Below are positions 49,201 through 63,815 of a DNA stretch of 64,000 nucleotides, in pieces. Position 1 is the stretch's first letter. Every line of letters begins with the position of its first letter. The stretch is taken from assembly GCF_014805685.1 (NCBI RefSeq), contig NC_060906.1, positions 14,958,164 to 15,022,163 of the forward strand, in the 5' to 3' direction. The translations under genes and the position numbers were made by a program. The DNA comes from Silurus meridionalis. Its lineage: Eukaryota; Chordata; Actinopteri; Siluriformes; Siluridae. Under the pieces are notes generated by a model. The model saw nothing but the letters and a program-made list of their open reading frames with translations. It made no database searches and was not told the origin of the DNA.

Positions 49201-49275
49201 TGCTCAACTGTGTGTTGCTCCGGCGAGGTTCGATCAGGTAGCGGCGAGTCAGACTCAGGCCTCAGCTCGTCTTAA
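34795..49275 (+). CDS. GPCPD1: GPCPD1, glycerophosphocholine phosphodiesterase (GDE5)
   Basis: This cytosolic enzyme cuts glycerophosphocholine to choline and glycerol-3-phosphate. Nineteen coding exons assemble in frame to 669 aa (human 672): 34795-34843, 36136-36226, 36321-36405, 39507-39582, 40424-40465, 41632-41755, 41841-42069, 42297-42459, 43479-43608, 43966-44020, 44120-44212, 44401-44478, 44625-44664, 44789-44847, 44934-44999, 45107-45243, 45471-45606, 46357-46517 and 49080-49275. Residues 1-115 form the CBM20 starch-binding-like domain (SCETLGSW, SYRYFKGFFLE). The GDPD domain starts near 316: HRG at 320-322, REN at 335-337, EFD at 354-356 and YHD at 368-370 supply the expected catalytic His and metal-binding acids. 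Later blocks are GFNIELKW, FLTQGVSEVYPQLMD and VFCWGDD. Exon 4 (with GPCQVIVNNWETH) is short and easily missed. Introns contain many transposons, one immediately upstream of exon 6. Confidence 0.97.
36959..38323. mobile_element. CCGTA-type DNA transposon copy 2, interrupted by another element
   Basis: The ends 'ccgtattttccagactataa' and (reverse complement) 'ccgtaatttccggactataa' are flanked by TA at 36957-36958 and 38324-38325. The internal blocks ('tgtgaaaggaaggaggaaga', 'caaaagataaactcc') match the reverse complement of the copy at 8206-8831. A 591-bp element (37233-37823) is inserted in it. It lies in GPCPD1 intron 3. Confidence 0.8.
37233..37823. mobile_element. Nested TA-inserting transposon with CAGTGGTACC inverted ends
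   Basis: The left end 'cagtggtaccttgacctacg' and the right end are exact inverted repeats for at least that length. TA lies on both sides (37231-37232 and 37824-37825). Removing the element and one TA restores the outer element's 'cagagaaa.agttgtgaaagg' junction, as seen intact in copy 1. There is no transposase frame. TA target choice suits the Tc1/mariner/pogo group. Confidence 0.85.
40511..41569 (+). mobile_element. 5'-truncated RTE-like LINE with 20-bp target duplication
   Basis: Flanked by 'aagtggaatgactttgtgag' at 40491-40510 and 41570-41589. Reverse transcriptase pieces on the plus strand include FVDLEKAYDRVPREELW, YEDSVTTLKCAVGTTD, VGLHHGSALSPFLF and MMFADIVICGES, where the YxDD-type catalytic box reads FADI. 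The frame is broken several times. The tail is 'atgggagaagctgaaagaag' plus GAA repeats. It lies 43 bases before exon 6 of GPCPD1 counted from the right target copy. A minus-strand frame here is a shadow. Confidence 0.9.
42219..42251. repeat. (GTG)n trinucleotide run
   Basis: About ten GTG units in GPCPD1 intron 7, 45 bases before exon 8. Confidence 0.9.
42485..42925 (+). pseudogene. Tc1-like transposon fragment with internal deletion
   Basis: 'atcagaatggggagcatgtg', 'gattttgaccttggcatgat', 'gattttcacacacaacagtt', 'tcagccaagaactgaaagcc' and 'aatgagttcactattcttca' follow a fish Tc1-family transposase gene in order, with the catalytic centre deleted. It lies in GPCPD1 intron 8. Confidence 0.6.
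43223..43293. repeat. (AT)n microsatellite in GPCPD1 intron 8
   Basis: About 35 AT units without interruption. Confidence 0.97.
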
Positions 49276-50330
49276 ATTTCTCCAGCCTTTTTATAGCACA
49301 GTAAAAATCACTCACACACATTTCTCCCTGGGTGCTTTCATCTAAGCAATGTTTTCGCCAAATGATGACTGATTATACTGGTAGATGCTTGAGCTCTAGC
49401 TAAAAATGTAATTAAAGAAAAGACTATACTTTAAGTGTCCACATTGGCATTCCTGATGTATTTACTTAGTTTATTGTACATCATTTTTGTATGGACTGAG
49501 TAGCATTGCCTTGTGTGTATATATAATTTTTTTTTTTTCTTCAGTGTAATACCAAATCACAGTAATTGTTGCCATTGTTGTAAGCTTCTTCAATCCGCTC
49601 TGTATTTTATACATATTTAACATTGTTTACTAGGCTGAGTATTATAACATCATAAACTTAAACTATAAACTGCAGAGTAAAACATTTTATATAGTGGACA
49701 CTACTTCCAATTGTTACATTTAAGACGCCATATTGAAGCCAGTTCACTTTCACTGCTGGTCTCAAGCCCAGATAAATGTGTTGCGTCAGGAAGGAAATCC
49801 AGTGTTTTGAAGAAAAAAAACGCTGTGCCAAATCAAATATGCGGATCATAAGGATGATTTCTATGTTGACCTTTTTTGCAGGGAGCTGGCAAAGTAAGAT
49901 TATCATCATTCTGTATAATGTATCTAATTAAAACGGTCCTATCAGCTGTTTTATTAACTAATCAAAGTCATTTGAATCTTACCCAGGATATTTAGAAAAT
50001 TTCAAGTAAAAATATAAAAACCTGAAAACTGCTGAACATGTTCTTGCACAAAACATATAAATGAGCAGAAGTTCAGTACAAAGCCTAATGTTTAAGTGTT
50101 CCATAGACTGAAAGTAATCTCTGGGCTGCAGTGCAGTTTGATCTAAACACTGCTGCTGTAAATCTCTTTCTGCTGAAATTTAGCATGTTTGTGTCTCTGT
50201 GTTGGAAGTGTTCTTTTCAAGTAGGGGCCTTAATGATTGTCCCACTTTGCAAAGCAATTTGGCATGCTTCAGGTGTCTTAAACCTGCTCTACAGAGCATC
50301 GGGACCCCTTGAAATCACTGATACAACATA

Positions 50331-50336
50331 AATAAA
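50331..50336 (+). terminator. GPCPD1 polyadenylation signal candidate
   Basis: AATAAA about 1.05 kb past the GPCPD1 stop, just before a transposon remnant starts. The 3' UTR would be 49276 to about 50355. Confidence 0.5.
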
Positions 50337-50397
50337 GTTATTTATTAAATGTTATTTCTGTGTGGTGGATTTTGTGTTAATAGTTGCAGAAATGTCT

Positions 50398-51145
50398 TAC
50401 ATACACTACCAGTCAAATGGAGACGCTTCCTCCCTCAGTATTTATTTTTATTTTAACAGTACATTAATACTGACTTCCAACTAGGAAAGAGCATGTATGG
50501 AATTATGCAAAGTGTTAAACACAATAATATATAAATAATAATCTTCTATATCCTCTAAATTAGCTACATTTACCTTTTGATATTTTTGTTGGTGAGACTT
50601 ACTGATTTAGCCAAAATTGGGGGCACACTTAACCACAGTGTTTCGCAGCAACATGCCATCAAATCTGGTCTGCATTTTGGGAGACCATTTGTTTTCTAAC
50701 AACACAATGATGCCAAACACTCCTCTATGTTATGTAAGAGCTATCTATTCAAGAAGGAGTGTGATGGAGTGCTGCATCAGATGATCTAGCCTCCACATTT
50801 ATCGGCTCTAAATCCAGTTGATCTAGTTTGGGATGAGCTGGACCGTAGAATGAAGGAAAAGCAGCCACCAAGCACTCAACACCTCTAGAAACTTCTCACG
50901 ATTGTTGGAAAACCATTCCAGGTGATTATCTTATGAGGCTGAGAGAATGCCAAGAGTGTGCAAAGCTGCTATCAAAGCAAAGGTAGTTTTGAAGAATCAA
51001 AATATAAAATTCTAGTTTGTTTAACATTTTTATGGATTTATTTTTCTTTACATAATTCATTTCCTTTCAGAGTTTGGATGTCTTCAGTATTAATGTTCAA
51101 TGAAAAACAACTGAAGGAAAAGGTGTATCCAAACTGTATATGTTA
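50398..51145 (+). pseudogene. Decayed Tc1-like transposon with recognisable ends
   Basis: The left terminus 'tacactaccagtcaaatgga' and the right terminus 'aaggtgtatccaaactgtat' are partly matching inverted ends. Between them, 'agaaggagtgtgatggagtg', 'ggatgagctggaccgtagaa' and 'agagaatgccaagagtgtgc' come from the C-terminal half of a Tc1 transposase (with the catalytic Glu region). The N-terminal half is deleted. It separates GPCPD1 from NAPB. Confidence 0.75.
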
Positions 51146-51789
51146 GAATAAACCCACTCAGCAGTTTGTTTATTTGCTGGATTTCCTGGGGGAAATGAAA
51201 CCGTTTCTGAAGCATGATAAGCTCCTTTTATGTGAGTTTGTATGTGATCTGCAGGAACTACCATATTGTTCTCTCTTGTTTTCCAGTTTGTTTTCTCTCC
51301 TCAGAATGAATCCCTAACATCAGGGGGCTTTTGTTAGGTTTGCCTTTCTGGGAAGCATGATTACTGTGAGAGATTTTGTTTGAGATTAGTTCTAGTCAGC
51401 AGCTCTGGCCCTGGTTGTCATGACAAATCTATATTGCCATCTGCTGTGCAATGACGCCAGTGTAGCTTGTTTGGTTTTTCTTGCTTTTTGTTTATTTATT
51501 TATTACCCACGGTCATATTGCAGTGGATTAGACAGTGGACCTACAGAGGAGGTGTGGGGAGAAAAAACAAGAATACATTCTTTACCTCATGAGAAATATG
51601 TCCCTACATTTTCATATGCACTGGTACATATTGTAACAAATTCGAATGACCCCATTCCACCATTACAACTACACTACAGTTCGTAAACAACATGCACTAA
51701 ACTAGCATGTGCATGAAAAAGCTAAATAAATAAAACAAGCTCTTCATACGCACTATCACTAATATTACGTAACGTTCTTGTGTGTGTGT

Positions 51790-51880
51790 CTGGGGGTTGT
51801 AGTTCGTTTTGTTTCGTGGAACACTAGTAATTGGAAAACGACCGATGGTTTACAGAACTACAAATCCCATGATGTCTTTT
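51790..51880 (+). promoter_or_regulatory. NAPB: NAPB upstream region with ZNF143/SBS-like motifs
   Basis: 'actacaaatcccatgatg' at 51857-51874 resembles the ZNF143 SBS motif (ACTACAATTCCCAGCATGC). A half-site 'ttgtagttcg' on the other strand lies near 51797. Both are 160-240 bases upstream of the NAPB ATG. A similar motif lies at the GZF1 promoter. Confidence 0.45.
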
Positions 51881-52033
51881 AGAAAAGGGTTTTTACGCCT
51901 ACTCGAAAATGAACTGTAATCCCCATCTACTGTAGAGGTTCATGGTTGGGTAGGTTCAGGAGGGCAGCAGTTGGGAAAAAAAGAGAGATATTAACGCTTT
52001 ACGGTTATTATTCTGCTAGTTTAGTCACACAAA

Positions 52034-53153
52034 ATGGATAATACCGGCAAGGAGAAAGAAGCAGTACAGCTCATGGCTGACGCCGATAAGAAAGTGAAGT
52101 CCTCCGGCTCTTTTTTAGGAGGAATGTTCGGGTAAGATGGAGATGCAGCGCGGATACCTGCTAATGCACAACATTGTTATTAGGCTTCTCTGATTAATAC
52201 GTGTTCAGTGTTTATGGTGCTTTATAAGGTTTAGGGCTTTGCTTTTTCATATGAATTAATTGTCAGGTGTTGATATTTTAGATTCGGCTAGTGTTTTTTG
52301 GTGACAGCTAGCAAAGCTTAACGGCCTGCTAGCTAATAATTTAGTTTTACGGACGCGCATACGTGTGCGCGCCTATGTATGTATGTGTGCGCGCGCGCGT
52401 GGTGGCATCTCCTGACGGTACAGTCAGTATAAACCTCCCACAGACGCGTGTTGTTCCTTTGTAACGCGTTAAACAGTGCCCAGTTGGAAGGGTTTTGGCT
52501 TCAGTCCCAACGAGATTGACGCAAATGAGAGTTTAGTTCTCAGCGCGGTTTCTGCACGATCATCTCCAACTTTATCTCCATGCTTCGGTACCGAATCGGA
52601 CATTATTGCCGGCGGTTGCTTAGCGACAACGTCGTTATTTTCCGCTCGCGCGCCGTCTCCGGTTTCCGCAGTGTTGGCGCAGTCGGTGCGTGCTGACCGC
52701 CGGGACTACAGACCTACTAGATGTGTGATTTTATGGTGTTAAAGGTGCAAGAAGCGATATTTTCCTTACACGAAAATAACCTGGAAAATATGCAAAAGCT
52801 GCTGATCAAACAAACCAAAAATATAATAATGTTAAAAACGTGAAATCAGCAGACGTGAATTAATGAATCCCCTGAGAAAACCCCCATTTTGGAGACTGAT
52901 GTTCCGTTCAGGACTTTGAATGGATGAACCTCCTGTCAGTCTTTTTATACACACTGTACAGACCAGTGTAGATCCTCACAGTGGAGTTCAGTAAACATGG
53001 GAGATATGGGGGAGGGTCATTCTAATGTCAATCATATGAATTAATCCTAGAAAAAATGCGACAAATTGTACCAATGCAAGCTTAAACGTCCACAGGGTTT
53101 ATTTTGGCATGAAATATTTCAAGCAATATCCTTTCCAACACATTGTTAGGTTT

Positions 53154-53208
<55 letters not shown>

Positions 53209-56200
53209 TTACAGCTCGGGTCACCAAGTACACATACAGCTGTGTTTAATAAAGTCCAGACCCCAATTCAAAATGTGACCCCTTTGAAACCACACCATGG
53301 CTATTACTGTAATATCAGGTTATGTTCAACATTTCAAAATATTGTTCACATTTTCTGTAAACACCACAACATTCAGTAATCCTTTCATTCATCTCTAGTA
53401 AATGCTTTATCGAGGTTAGGGTGTTGGTGGGTCAGAAACCTGAGACACACAGGACAGGGCTTCAAACATACACATTCCACACATTCACTCATATCCAAGG
53501 CAAAATTCAGAGCCAACAATAAAAGAAAGTAAAAAAGAAATCTGAGCTTCAACCAGCAACCAGTGAAGCAAAACTACGTGCCCTGTCTGCCAGATGTCCA
53601 GTCTGCCACTGTTTTCCAACTACAAACATGCTTCGTTCTTATAGACCCTGGTACAAACAGCATATTTTAAAGGGACATTGAGGAAAGCTGTTTGATAAGT
53701 AAAGCTTCCAATGGCCCTGTTTGAGATTTCCCAAGCGTCTACAAATCCAAACTAGGCCTCATATCAGGCAGCTGACATTAATACGTAATCTCCAAAAAAA
53801 TTTGATATACACAGTTCTCAGAATATTTATCTTTATTGTGTAAAAGTGTGTAATGCCATTAAATAATAGTTTATTTAATTCATTTGTATTTCAATGCTAT
53901 GTTTCCAGAGGGAATCACAAATTAGAGGAGGCATGTGAAATGTACGCCAGAGCAGCCAACATGTTCAAGATGGCAAAAAACTGGACGGGTAGGTAATTTA
54001 CGTAGTCCACAGTTTATGGATTATTATTGGGTATATGTGACAAACACACAGGGTAATGTTCAGCAATATGAAAGTTTTGAAACGGTTTTTTTTTGAGCAT
54101 CATGACGTTGCACCTAATGATGTCTATGTTGGTCTGCAGCTGCAGGAAATGCGTTCTGCCAGGCAGCCAGACTACACATGCAGCTCCAGAACAAACACGA
54201 TTCAGCCACCAGCTTTGTTGATGCCGGAAATGCTTTCAAGAAGGCTGATCCACAGGGTGAGGAACGATGAGTCGTCCTACATCTCAATATTATTATACGT
54301 CAGCTTAAAGCTGTGTAAATTTAGTTTAAACCCCAGATTTTGCAGTTCAGTTGTCCAATTTCTAATGAAAAGAAATCTATAGAATATTAGTAAGGTCTGA
54401 ATATGCAGATGTGTGTTCAGGATCTGCATTATTTACTGTGAAATTACTACCACATTTAGGTGTTGCATAAGCAGTCAGAAACCTTTAAATTAGATTTTTT
54501 TTTTCTTAATTTCCAACCAGTATTTTATATGGATTCTTTATATGGCTCCAGATTAAGTGTATTTTAGTTCCAGATTGCACGCACACAATACAATTTTAAA
54601 AAGAAAAACTGGGGGTGAATAGTGTAAATGCAAGACACACAACACAATTTAATTGTGCAGACATTATTTCTCTTGTGTGGTTTTGTGTATGCCATGTGTG
54701 TTATAGTGTGGCTCCCCACTATTGTGAACTAACCCTAAACTTGACCCTTTTTTCCCCTTTAATGCCTTCGATAGAGGCTATCAACTGCTTAAATGCAGCC
54801 ATCGATATTTACACAGATATGGTAAGGTGCAGTTAGACTTACTTATGCTAATGTATGCTTATGCTGACCACGTGTAGCTGTTTATATGAATGTGTATGAT
54901 TAGCCATGGTAGGGTTCACTTTGGAAAGGTGTTATTTGCGGGTTTTTTTTTCTGAGACAATAACTGTAAAGGTACAGAGTGTTCATTGACATGTCGATTT
55001 TTCATTCCCTCCTCAGGGGAGATTCACTATTGCAGCCAAACACCATATCACAATTGCTGAGGTGTACGAGTCAGAGCTGGTGGACATTGAGAAGGTAGGA
55101 CATTTTTATACAAGTGTAAAGGACAAATGGTTCATTTCAGTGTTATTTGTTATGCTAACAATCAGTTAGCAAAGACGTGTCTGGTTTTGTGTTGGTACTG
55201 GAGCTACTGATGCCTATTGGATCCTTCTATTCTGAAGACACAATTTTAAAGCTGAAAACTGTGGAGATGGGATGAGTTAGGATTGAAAAATGGGGAAAAT
55301 CAGGCGAAAAACCTTAACCCTTGTGTCTCTCTGATGGACAGGGAAGAGAGGAATTACATCCCTTTCTTTTGATCTTTTGGGCTCTTAACCTCAAATGGCT
55401 TTGGGGTCATTGGAATTAAATCTTTCTTATGTCTCACTTGGGAATATTGTTTTTAGTTATATTAGCTAAAAGCTGCCCTCAAAAAAGTATGGATAAAAAG
55501 TAAACCAAATAAGTAGAAAAAATTTAATAGAACTGTATATGTGAAATGTTTTTTATTTTTTTTTCCCAAGTGATGTAATACAATTTGTAATAATTTTAAT
55601 CCAAATAATTACACTATGAACCTTTAATGGATGCATTTATTCGGTTTTCTTTTAGGCAATTGCTCATTATGAACAAGCTGCAGATTATTACAAAGGCGAG
55701 GAGTCGAACAGGTTGGATGTGAAGGCAGAACATGTTTTAAAAAATTGTAATGTCTGGCTATAATTACATTAAGCAGTTTCTTGCTTTTTTGTTACTGATT
55801 TTGTTTTTCCATTGTAGTTCTGCAAACAAGTGTCTCCTGAAGGTTGCGTCATACAGCGCACAGCTGGAACAGTATCAGAAGGCCATTGAGATCTATGAAC
55901 AGGTAGCACATTTATGACTACTGAGGTGATATACTGACTTAATAAATAATAATGTTGCATGACATTCCCATGACTTTACCTGACTGTCTTTAGGTTGGAA
56001 CAAACACCATGGACAACCCCTACTGAAATACAGTGCCAAGGAGTATTTCTTCAAAGCTTCTTTATGTCACTTTATTGTAGATGAACTGAATGCAAAGGTC
56101 AGTCTTCCTTTTAAGAAGTCAGAAAGCTTAAAAAATATTTTTGACTTTGTGATTCAGTGTGCACTGAGTTCTTTCTGTTTAAACCAATAGCTTGCTGTTG

Positions 56201-56949
56201 AGAAGTACGAGGAAATGTTTCCAGCATTCACTGATTCAAGAGAGTGCAAACTTCTGAAGGTCTGTAGCCATGGGTTTAAAATTTTTTTTTTTTTTTGTAA
56301 GGAGACCATTTTGCTCATATCTCATATGAACGTTTACTTACAGAAACTCCTGGAAGCCTACGAGGAGCAGAACGCAGAGGCTTTTACAGAAGCGGTGAAA
56401 TTTTTCCCATCTTCTAAATCAGTCTGAATAGACCGACTTTAAGATACAAGCTGAACAGACACAGAATAATATTGGATATGTCCTTTTTTTACAGTCAACT
56501 TATACTTTTATGCTCTAGGGCACTTAACAACAGGAAGACTTTTAGTTGTAGTTACTCAACAGAAAAGCAGATTAAGAATCCTAACTGATTCTTAAAACTG
56601 ATTTGTAGACTATTATTTAGAATGCCTAAACATTGTGCATAATAATGGTTTAAGGTAAAACAAATCGTAGCAATGTGTTAAATCATCAGCCAAAATTTTT
56701 TTTTTGTGCGCTATATTTGAAATTTTGTTAGTAGAGAGCAACAACTATATGTTAATGTTAGTCGTATTTTCCTGTTCAGCTAGCTTTATGTATTTCAGAT
56801 TTGCATTAGCCAGTGTGTGCAAGTATATTTTCTCTTCCCTTTTTTAGGTGAAGGAGTTCGACTCTATCTCACGTCTGGACCAGTGGCTTACCACTATGCT
56901 TTTGCGCATCAAGAAAACCATTCAGGGTGAAGAGGGGGATTTGAAGTGA
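52034..56949 (+). CDS. NAPB: NAPB, beta-SNAP, with a one-base frameshift in exon 8
   Basis: Beta-SNAP links NSF to SNARE complexes so they can be taken apart after fusion, mainly in neurons. Eleven exons: 52034-52131, 53909-53988, 54140-54256, 54775-54821, 55017-55094, 55656-55711, 55818-55902, 55994-56097, 56191-56259, 56344-56394 and 56848-56949. The expected protein is 295 aa, the normal length, with TPR-like helices ([51 protein letters not shown]) and the C-terminal [14 protein letters not shown] that activates NSF. Exon 8 reads ATG GAC AAC CCC TAC TGA at 56009-56026. One C is missing from an expected five-C run, so as written translation ends after residue 197. Every other exon is intact. 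The GZF1 neighbour supports NAPB over NAPA. Confidence 0.93.
53156..53211. repeat. (GT)n followed by poly-T
   Basis: About 17 GT units run into about 20 T residues in NAPB intron 1. Confidence 0.95.
53385..53600 (+). repeat. Degenerate common fish interspersed repeat
   Basis: 'agtaaatgctttatcgaggt' 'tagggtgttggtgg', then 'cacattcactcatatccaag' 'gcaaaattcagagcc' resembles the repeat seen at 1790 and 5590. It lies in NAPB intron 1. Confidence 0.5.
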
Positions 56950-57423
56950 GATGACAAGTTATGGGGAAACAATCTAAGGCATGCCACCCCCTCCCCAAAG
57001 CGTTTCATTTCATTCTTGTGCAATTGCCAAGTCCAGGTTTTCTGACTACAGTATGTCCAATTTATTGCTGCACCATTTATAGAGAATGTACAAACCTACG
57101 CACTGAGTTATAAATTTTATTTTTAATATAATTACATTTTTGGATGGCTGCATCTAAGGAACACTGTTTTCACACCACTGTGAATGGGTAGTTCAGTATG
57201 TAAGGAACATCATGGATAAAAGAGGGATGTGAGAACTTGATCTCTGCTGGAGTTTAGAGGGCTAGTGCTGCATGATGTGTAGATGTAAATCTCTTGGATA
57301 TGACTATCGGTAATTTTTTTCTTTGGGGGTTGATTTATCTGTCTTTGATGTCTTTTAGAAAGAGCTTCTGTTACTGTATATGATTTTACCATTAAACTTT
57401 GTCCATCCTTTAATTTACCTTTT

Positions 57424-57837
57424 AATAAATCCTTTCATTTAGGGTTATTTATATTCTTTTTATTTTTTCCTAATCTGTCATGCATATTTGCAGTGAATGG
57501 GTTGGGTCTTCCAGTCCAAGTTTTTGCTCATACTTTGTTTGCATATTCAAACTATAAAAAGTTTGAAATCCCAGTATCTCGTCAGTGCCGCGCGTGTCGT
57601 TTTTGTGAAACAATAGTTCATGCAGCACTTCAGCTAGTGCATTCTCCATACTGAAAGTATTTAGCAGCGCATGTCACTGTGTATTAGTGTTTTTGATGTT
57701 CAGTATCTCTGTATGTACAATTTTCAACAAAAAAAAAAGCCATCAGAAAAGTGACCTACATGCGTATCTAGGTTCTTTCTAACAGAGTTGTTGATGTCTT
57801 AACTTGCAGAATGGATCTATGACTGTACAGGAATAAA
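57424..57837 (+). terminator. NAPB: NAPB polyadenylation signals
   Basis: AATAAA occurs at 57424-57429 and 57832-57837, 475 and 883 bases after the NAPB stop. Both precede the convergent GZF1 stop at 58324. Confidence 0.5.
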
Positions 57838-58323
57838 AGACCAATATTATACACGAATGTAAGCTGGCAATAGTTTTTAAAGCGTTGCATGTGTAAAGAC
57901 ACCAGACAGTATGTCTTTCATTTTTAAATGACTGATCAATTTCTGCAAGTGGTATACAGCATGACTGACACAAAAAAAAAAAGAAAGAAACCTGTCCTAA
58001 AATTTTATTTTAAAAAGCTGCTGGTCCATTAATCTTGTATGAGATCTTTAAGCTGCACGACACAATACTAACACAGAGGGATTGGTTTTGATATCGCCAT
58101 TCTTATTGTACTATTGAAATGGGTTAAAACAGCCTATTAATGGACAAGGAATCTTTCTTCTGGGAATGATCATTTACAATCGTCTATACAATACACATTA
58201 CTATAATTACATGAAATAGATCAAGACCCATCAGAGACCTAATTGATAGTGTACAGATAAGCCCCATCAAAACCCTTTAAAACTACTCTTGCAGAGAGCT
58301 CTAATTCCAGTGTCTGTACATAC

Positions 58324-61338
<3,015 letters not shown>

Positions 61339-62013
61339 GATCTTCAGTTGTCCTTTCCTGAAACAGGGACAAGGACAGGGACAGGTAAACACACAAATAT
61401 ATTCATTTACTTTCCTGTGCTGTTCTCTCTTACAGTCAAATAGACAAAGTCAAATTATACATCATTCATACATAAAGTTAATACATTATTGGAAAATATT
61501 AAAGGTTATATCTTGAATAGCAGGTTAACGTGACAAATATCCTGCTATCTCATTGATTAGTCACTTAGCTTGTCTCTACATATAAAGCAAGCTGACTTGC
61601 TATTAGTTTAGTAGGTTGGTTGAGGCCACACATGCTAATACATTAGGCTAATTTAGACACATAAAATCATTTAAATATTCGATCGACTTAAATAATGATT
61701 GTGTAAAGAAATAACCGTTCAGGCACATATACATCCTTGCACCTACAGCACATTTCGTGCTGCTTGCAAGCTACACACGTATTTGCCGTAAATAACAAAA
61801 CCAACGCCAACCAAATATGAAGCAGATAAATATTAGCTTAGCTTTAGCAAGCTTCAGGTGTGGAAGGGGCTGGAGCAGATAACGTGTGTACGCATGACAC
61901 CAAGGCGTCTGGCTGCACAAAACTGATCTCAGTGAGCTCGACATGTTTAGTAAAGTCGGTGCGCAAAAGGACTGAATGGAGAGTTTGTATAGCTGTTACT
62001 GCAAATGTCTTAC

Positions 62014-62134
62014 CGTAAGCTCGGTAAAATGGCAGCCCTTTACAAACACACGGCCGTGGGAGAAAGTATTTCCTGTAGAAATCGCACCCAGCTCTCAGTC
62101 CGCCATGTTGGAAACGGAACATGGGAAGTGTAGT
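62014..62134 (-). promoter_or_regulatory. GZF1: GZF1 non-coding first exon and promoter
   Basis: A donor (TTACG|GTAAGA) at 62013 matches the acceptor at 61358 and defines a 5' UTR exon. Just upstream on the minus strand lies 'actacacttcccatg' (62134-62120), a ZNF143/SBS-like motif. Next comes 'ccaacatggcgg' (about 62110-62099), a YY1-like core. No TATA box is evident. Confidence 0.55.
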
Positions 62135-62340
62135 TTTACAAAATCACTCAGTCACTAACGTATGGGTCAAAGTTATACCCCCATTCATTCTTTTTTATCA
62201 TTATAAAAAGCTGTTCTAAAAAAAAAATAATAATAATGTAGGATTTTCCAGGATTGTATTAATACCATTAATGCTAGTAACAGAATACACAAGTGTCATT
62301 TATTATTTTACTGTTTTATTAGCAAAAACAATGCCATCTT

Positions 62341-62937
62341 TAATATAGTATAGTATAGTATAGCATGGTATAGTATAGTATAGTATAGTATAGTATAGTA
62401 TAGTATAGTATAGTATAGTATAGAACAGTATAGAATAGTATAATATGGTATAGTATAGTATAGTATAGTATTGTATAATATGGTATAGTATAGTATAGTA
62501 TAGTATAGTATAGTATAATATAATATAATATGGTATAGTAAAGTATGGTATAGTATAGTATAGAATAGTATAATATGGTATAATATAGTATAGTATAATA
62601 TGGTATAGTATAGAATAGAATAGTACAATATGGTAAAGTATAGAATAGAATAGTACAATATGGTATAGTATAGTATTGTATAGTAAAGTATGGTATAGTA
62701 TAGTATAGAATAGTATAATATGGTATAGTATAGTATAGAATAGTATAATATGGTATAATATAGTATAGTATAATATGGTGTAGTATAGAATAGTACAATA
62801 TGGTATAGTATAGTATAGTATTGTATAGTAAAGTATGGTATAGTATAGAATAGTATAATATGGTATAATATAGTATAGTATAGAATAGTATAGTATAATA
62901 TAGTATAGTATAGTATAGTATAGTATAGTATAGTATG
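62341..62937. repeat. (TATAG)n satellite-like array, about 600 bp
   Basis: Pentamer TATAG/GTATA repeat with frequent variants (AATAG, TATGG, TACAA, TTGTA) that recur in blocks, for example 'agaatagtataatatggtat' at least six times. The blocks suggest a higher-order period. Long Tyr/Ile/Leu frames on the minus strand are artefacts of the repeat. Confidence 0.97.
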
Positions 62938-63368
62938 GTGGATTAAAGTGTATTTGGTAAAAGTGTGATGAGGAATAAAAACACAAACACCGGGTATCGT
63001 AAACGGAAGGTATATTGAATTATGTACCATACTAAGCACCGGGACAGACTTCAGAGTGGACCAAGGCCAAAATAATAAACAAAAACACTTTGGACAAACA
63101 CTAACTGCCTACCAAATAAAACCCAAAAGAAATACAAACCACTTCCCTAACTCCCTCACCAAAACACATGGAACAAACACACCCAACACAAAAATGGCAG
63201 CCACACCCCTACTACCGGTTAACAAAACAACAAATATGTATGTACATATATTTACCGTTATAAGACAGTGAGGTACATAAATGGAGAAGGGCAAACTCGG
63301 AGTCAGAACAGGGATGAGTCAGAACAGGGATCGGTCAGTCACAGGGATAGGGATAGGGATAGGTCAGT

Positions 63369-63412
<44 letters not shown>

Positions 63413-63815
63413 TAGGGATAGGGATAGGGACAGGGACAGGGACAGGGACAGGGATAGGGATAGGGATAGGTCAGTCACCGGGCAGAATAACGAGCAACGC
63501 GAGCATCGGCTAAGCGAGCTCCCGAATCCCAGCTTCCCTTGGACTTTATAGGCCGCCTCATGGTGATGTCATCAGAAGGGAAGAGTGTGTGGCTTTAGTT
63601 CACAGGAATGCATTGAAGACCTGGACCGGAGTCTTGGGATGGCACCTGCACACAATTACACACTGCATACAAATACAATACAACCCGCAAAATACTGCGG
63701 GTTGTAACACCCCCCACACAAGTGTGAACCCACCACAGTGGTTCACATAATTTAACAAAACAAAACATAAAACCCACAACAACAATGTAATACTTTTCAG
63801 CTACGTGAAAGAACA
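62938..63815. other. Segment between two TATAG arrays, possible mobile-element remnant
   Basis: Single-copy-looking sequence with a TATA-like 'ctttatagg' (63543), a perfect 9-base stem hairpin 'acaacccgc'/'gcgggttgt' around 63681-63707 and a hexamer array. The short frames do not resemble known proteins. It may be a solo LTR or part of a larger repeat unit together with the arrays. Confidence 0.4.
63340..63470. repeat. (CAGGGA/TAGGGA)n hexanucleotide array
   Basis: About 20 hexamers alternate in blocks of CAGGGA and TAGGGA and are bracketed on both sides by 'ggtcagtcac'. It is not the vertebrate telomere repeat TTAGGG. Confidence 0.95.

Noticed and set aside
62303..63039. Long Tyr/Ile/Leu open frames (up to 243 codons) on the minus strand
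   Set aside because: They are translations of the TATAG pentamer array in three frames, with no start context or protein family.
63340..63470. Interstitial telomere repeat
   Set aside because: Units are CAGGGA and TAGGGA, not TTAGGG.
62938..63815. Solo LTR
   Set aside because: A TATA-like box and hairpin are present, but I could not find matching TG...CA ends with a target duplication, so it is left as an unclassified segment.
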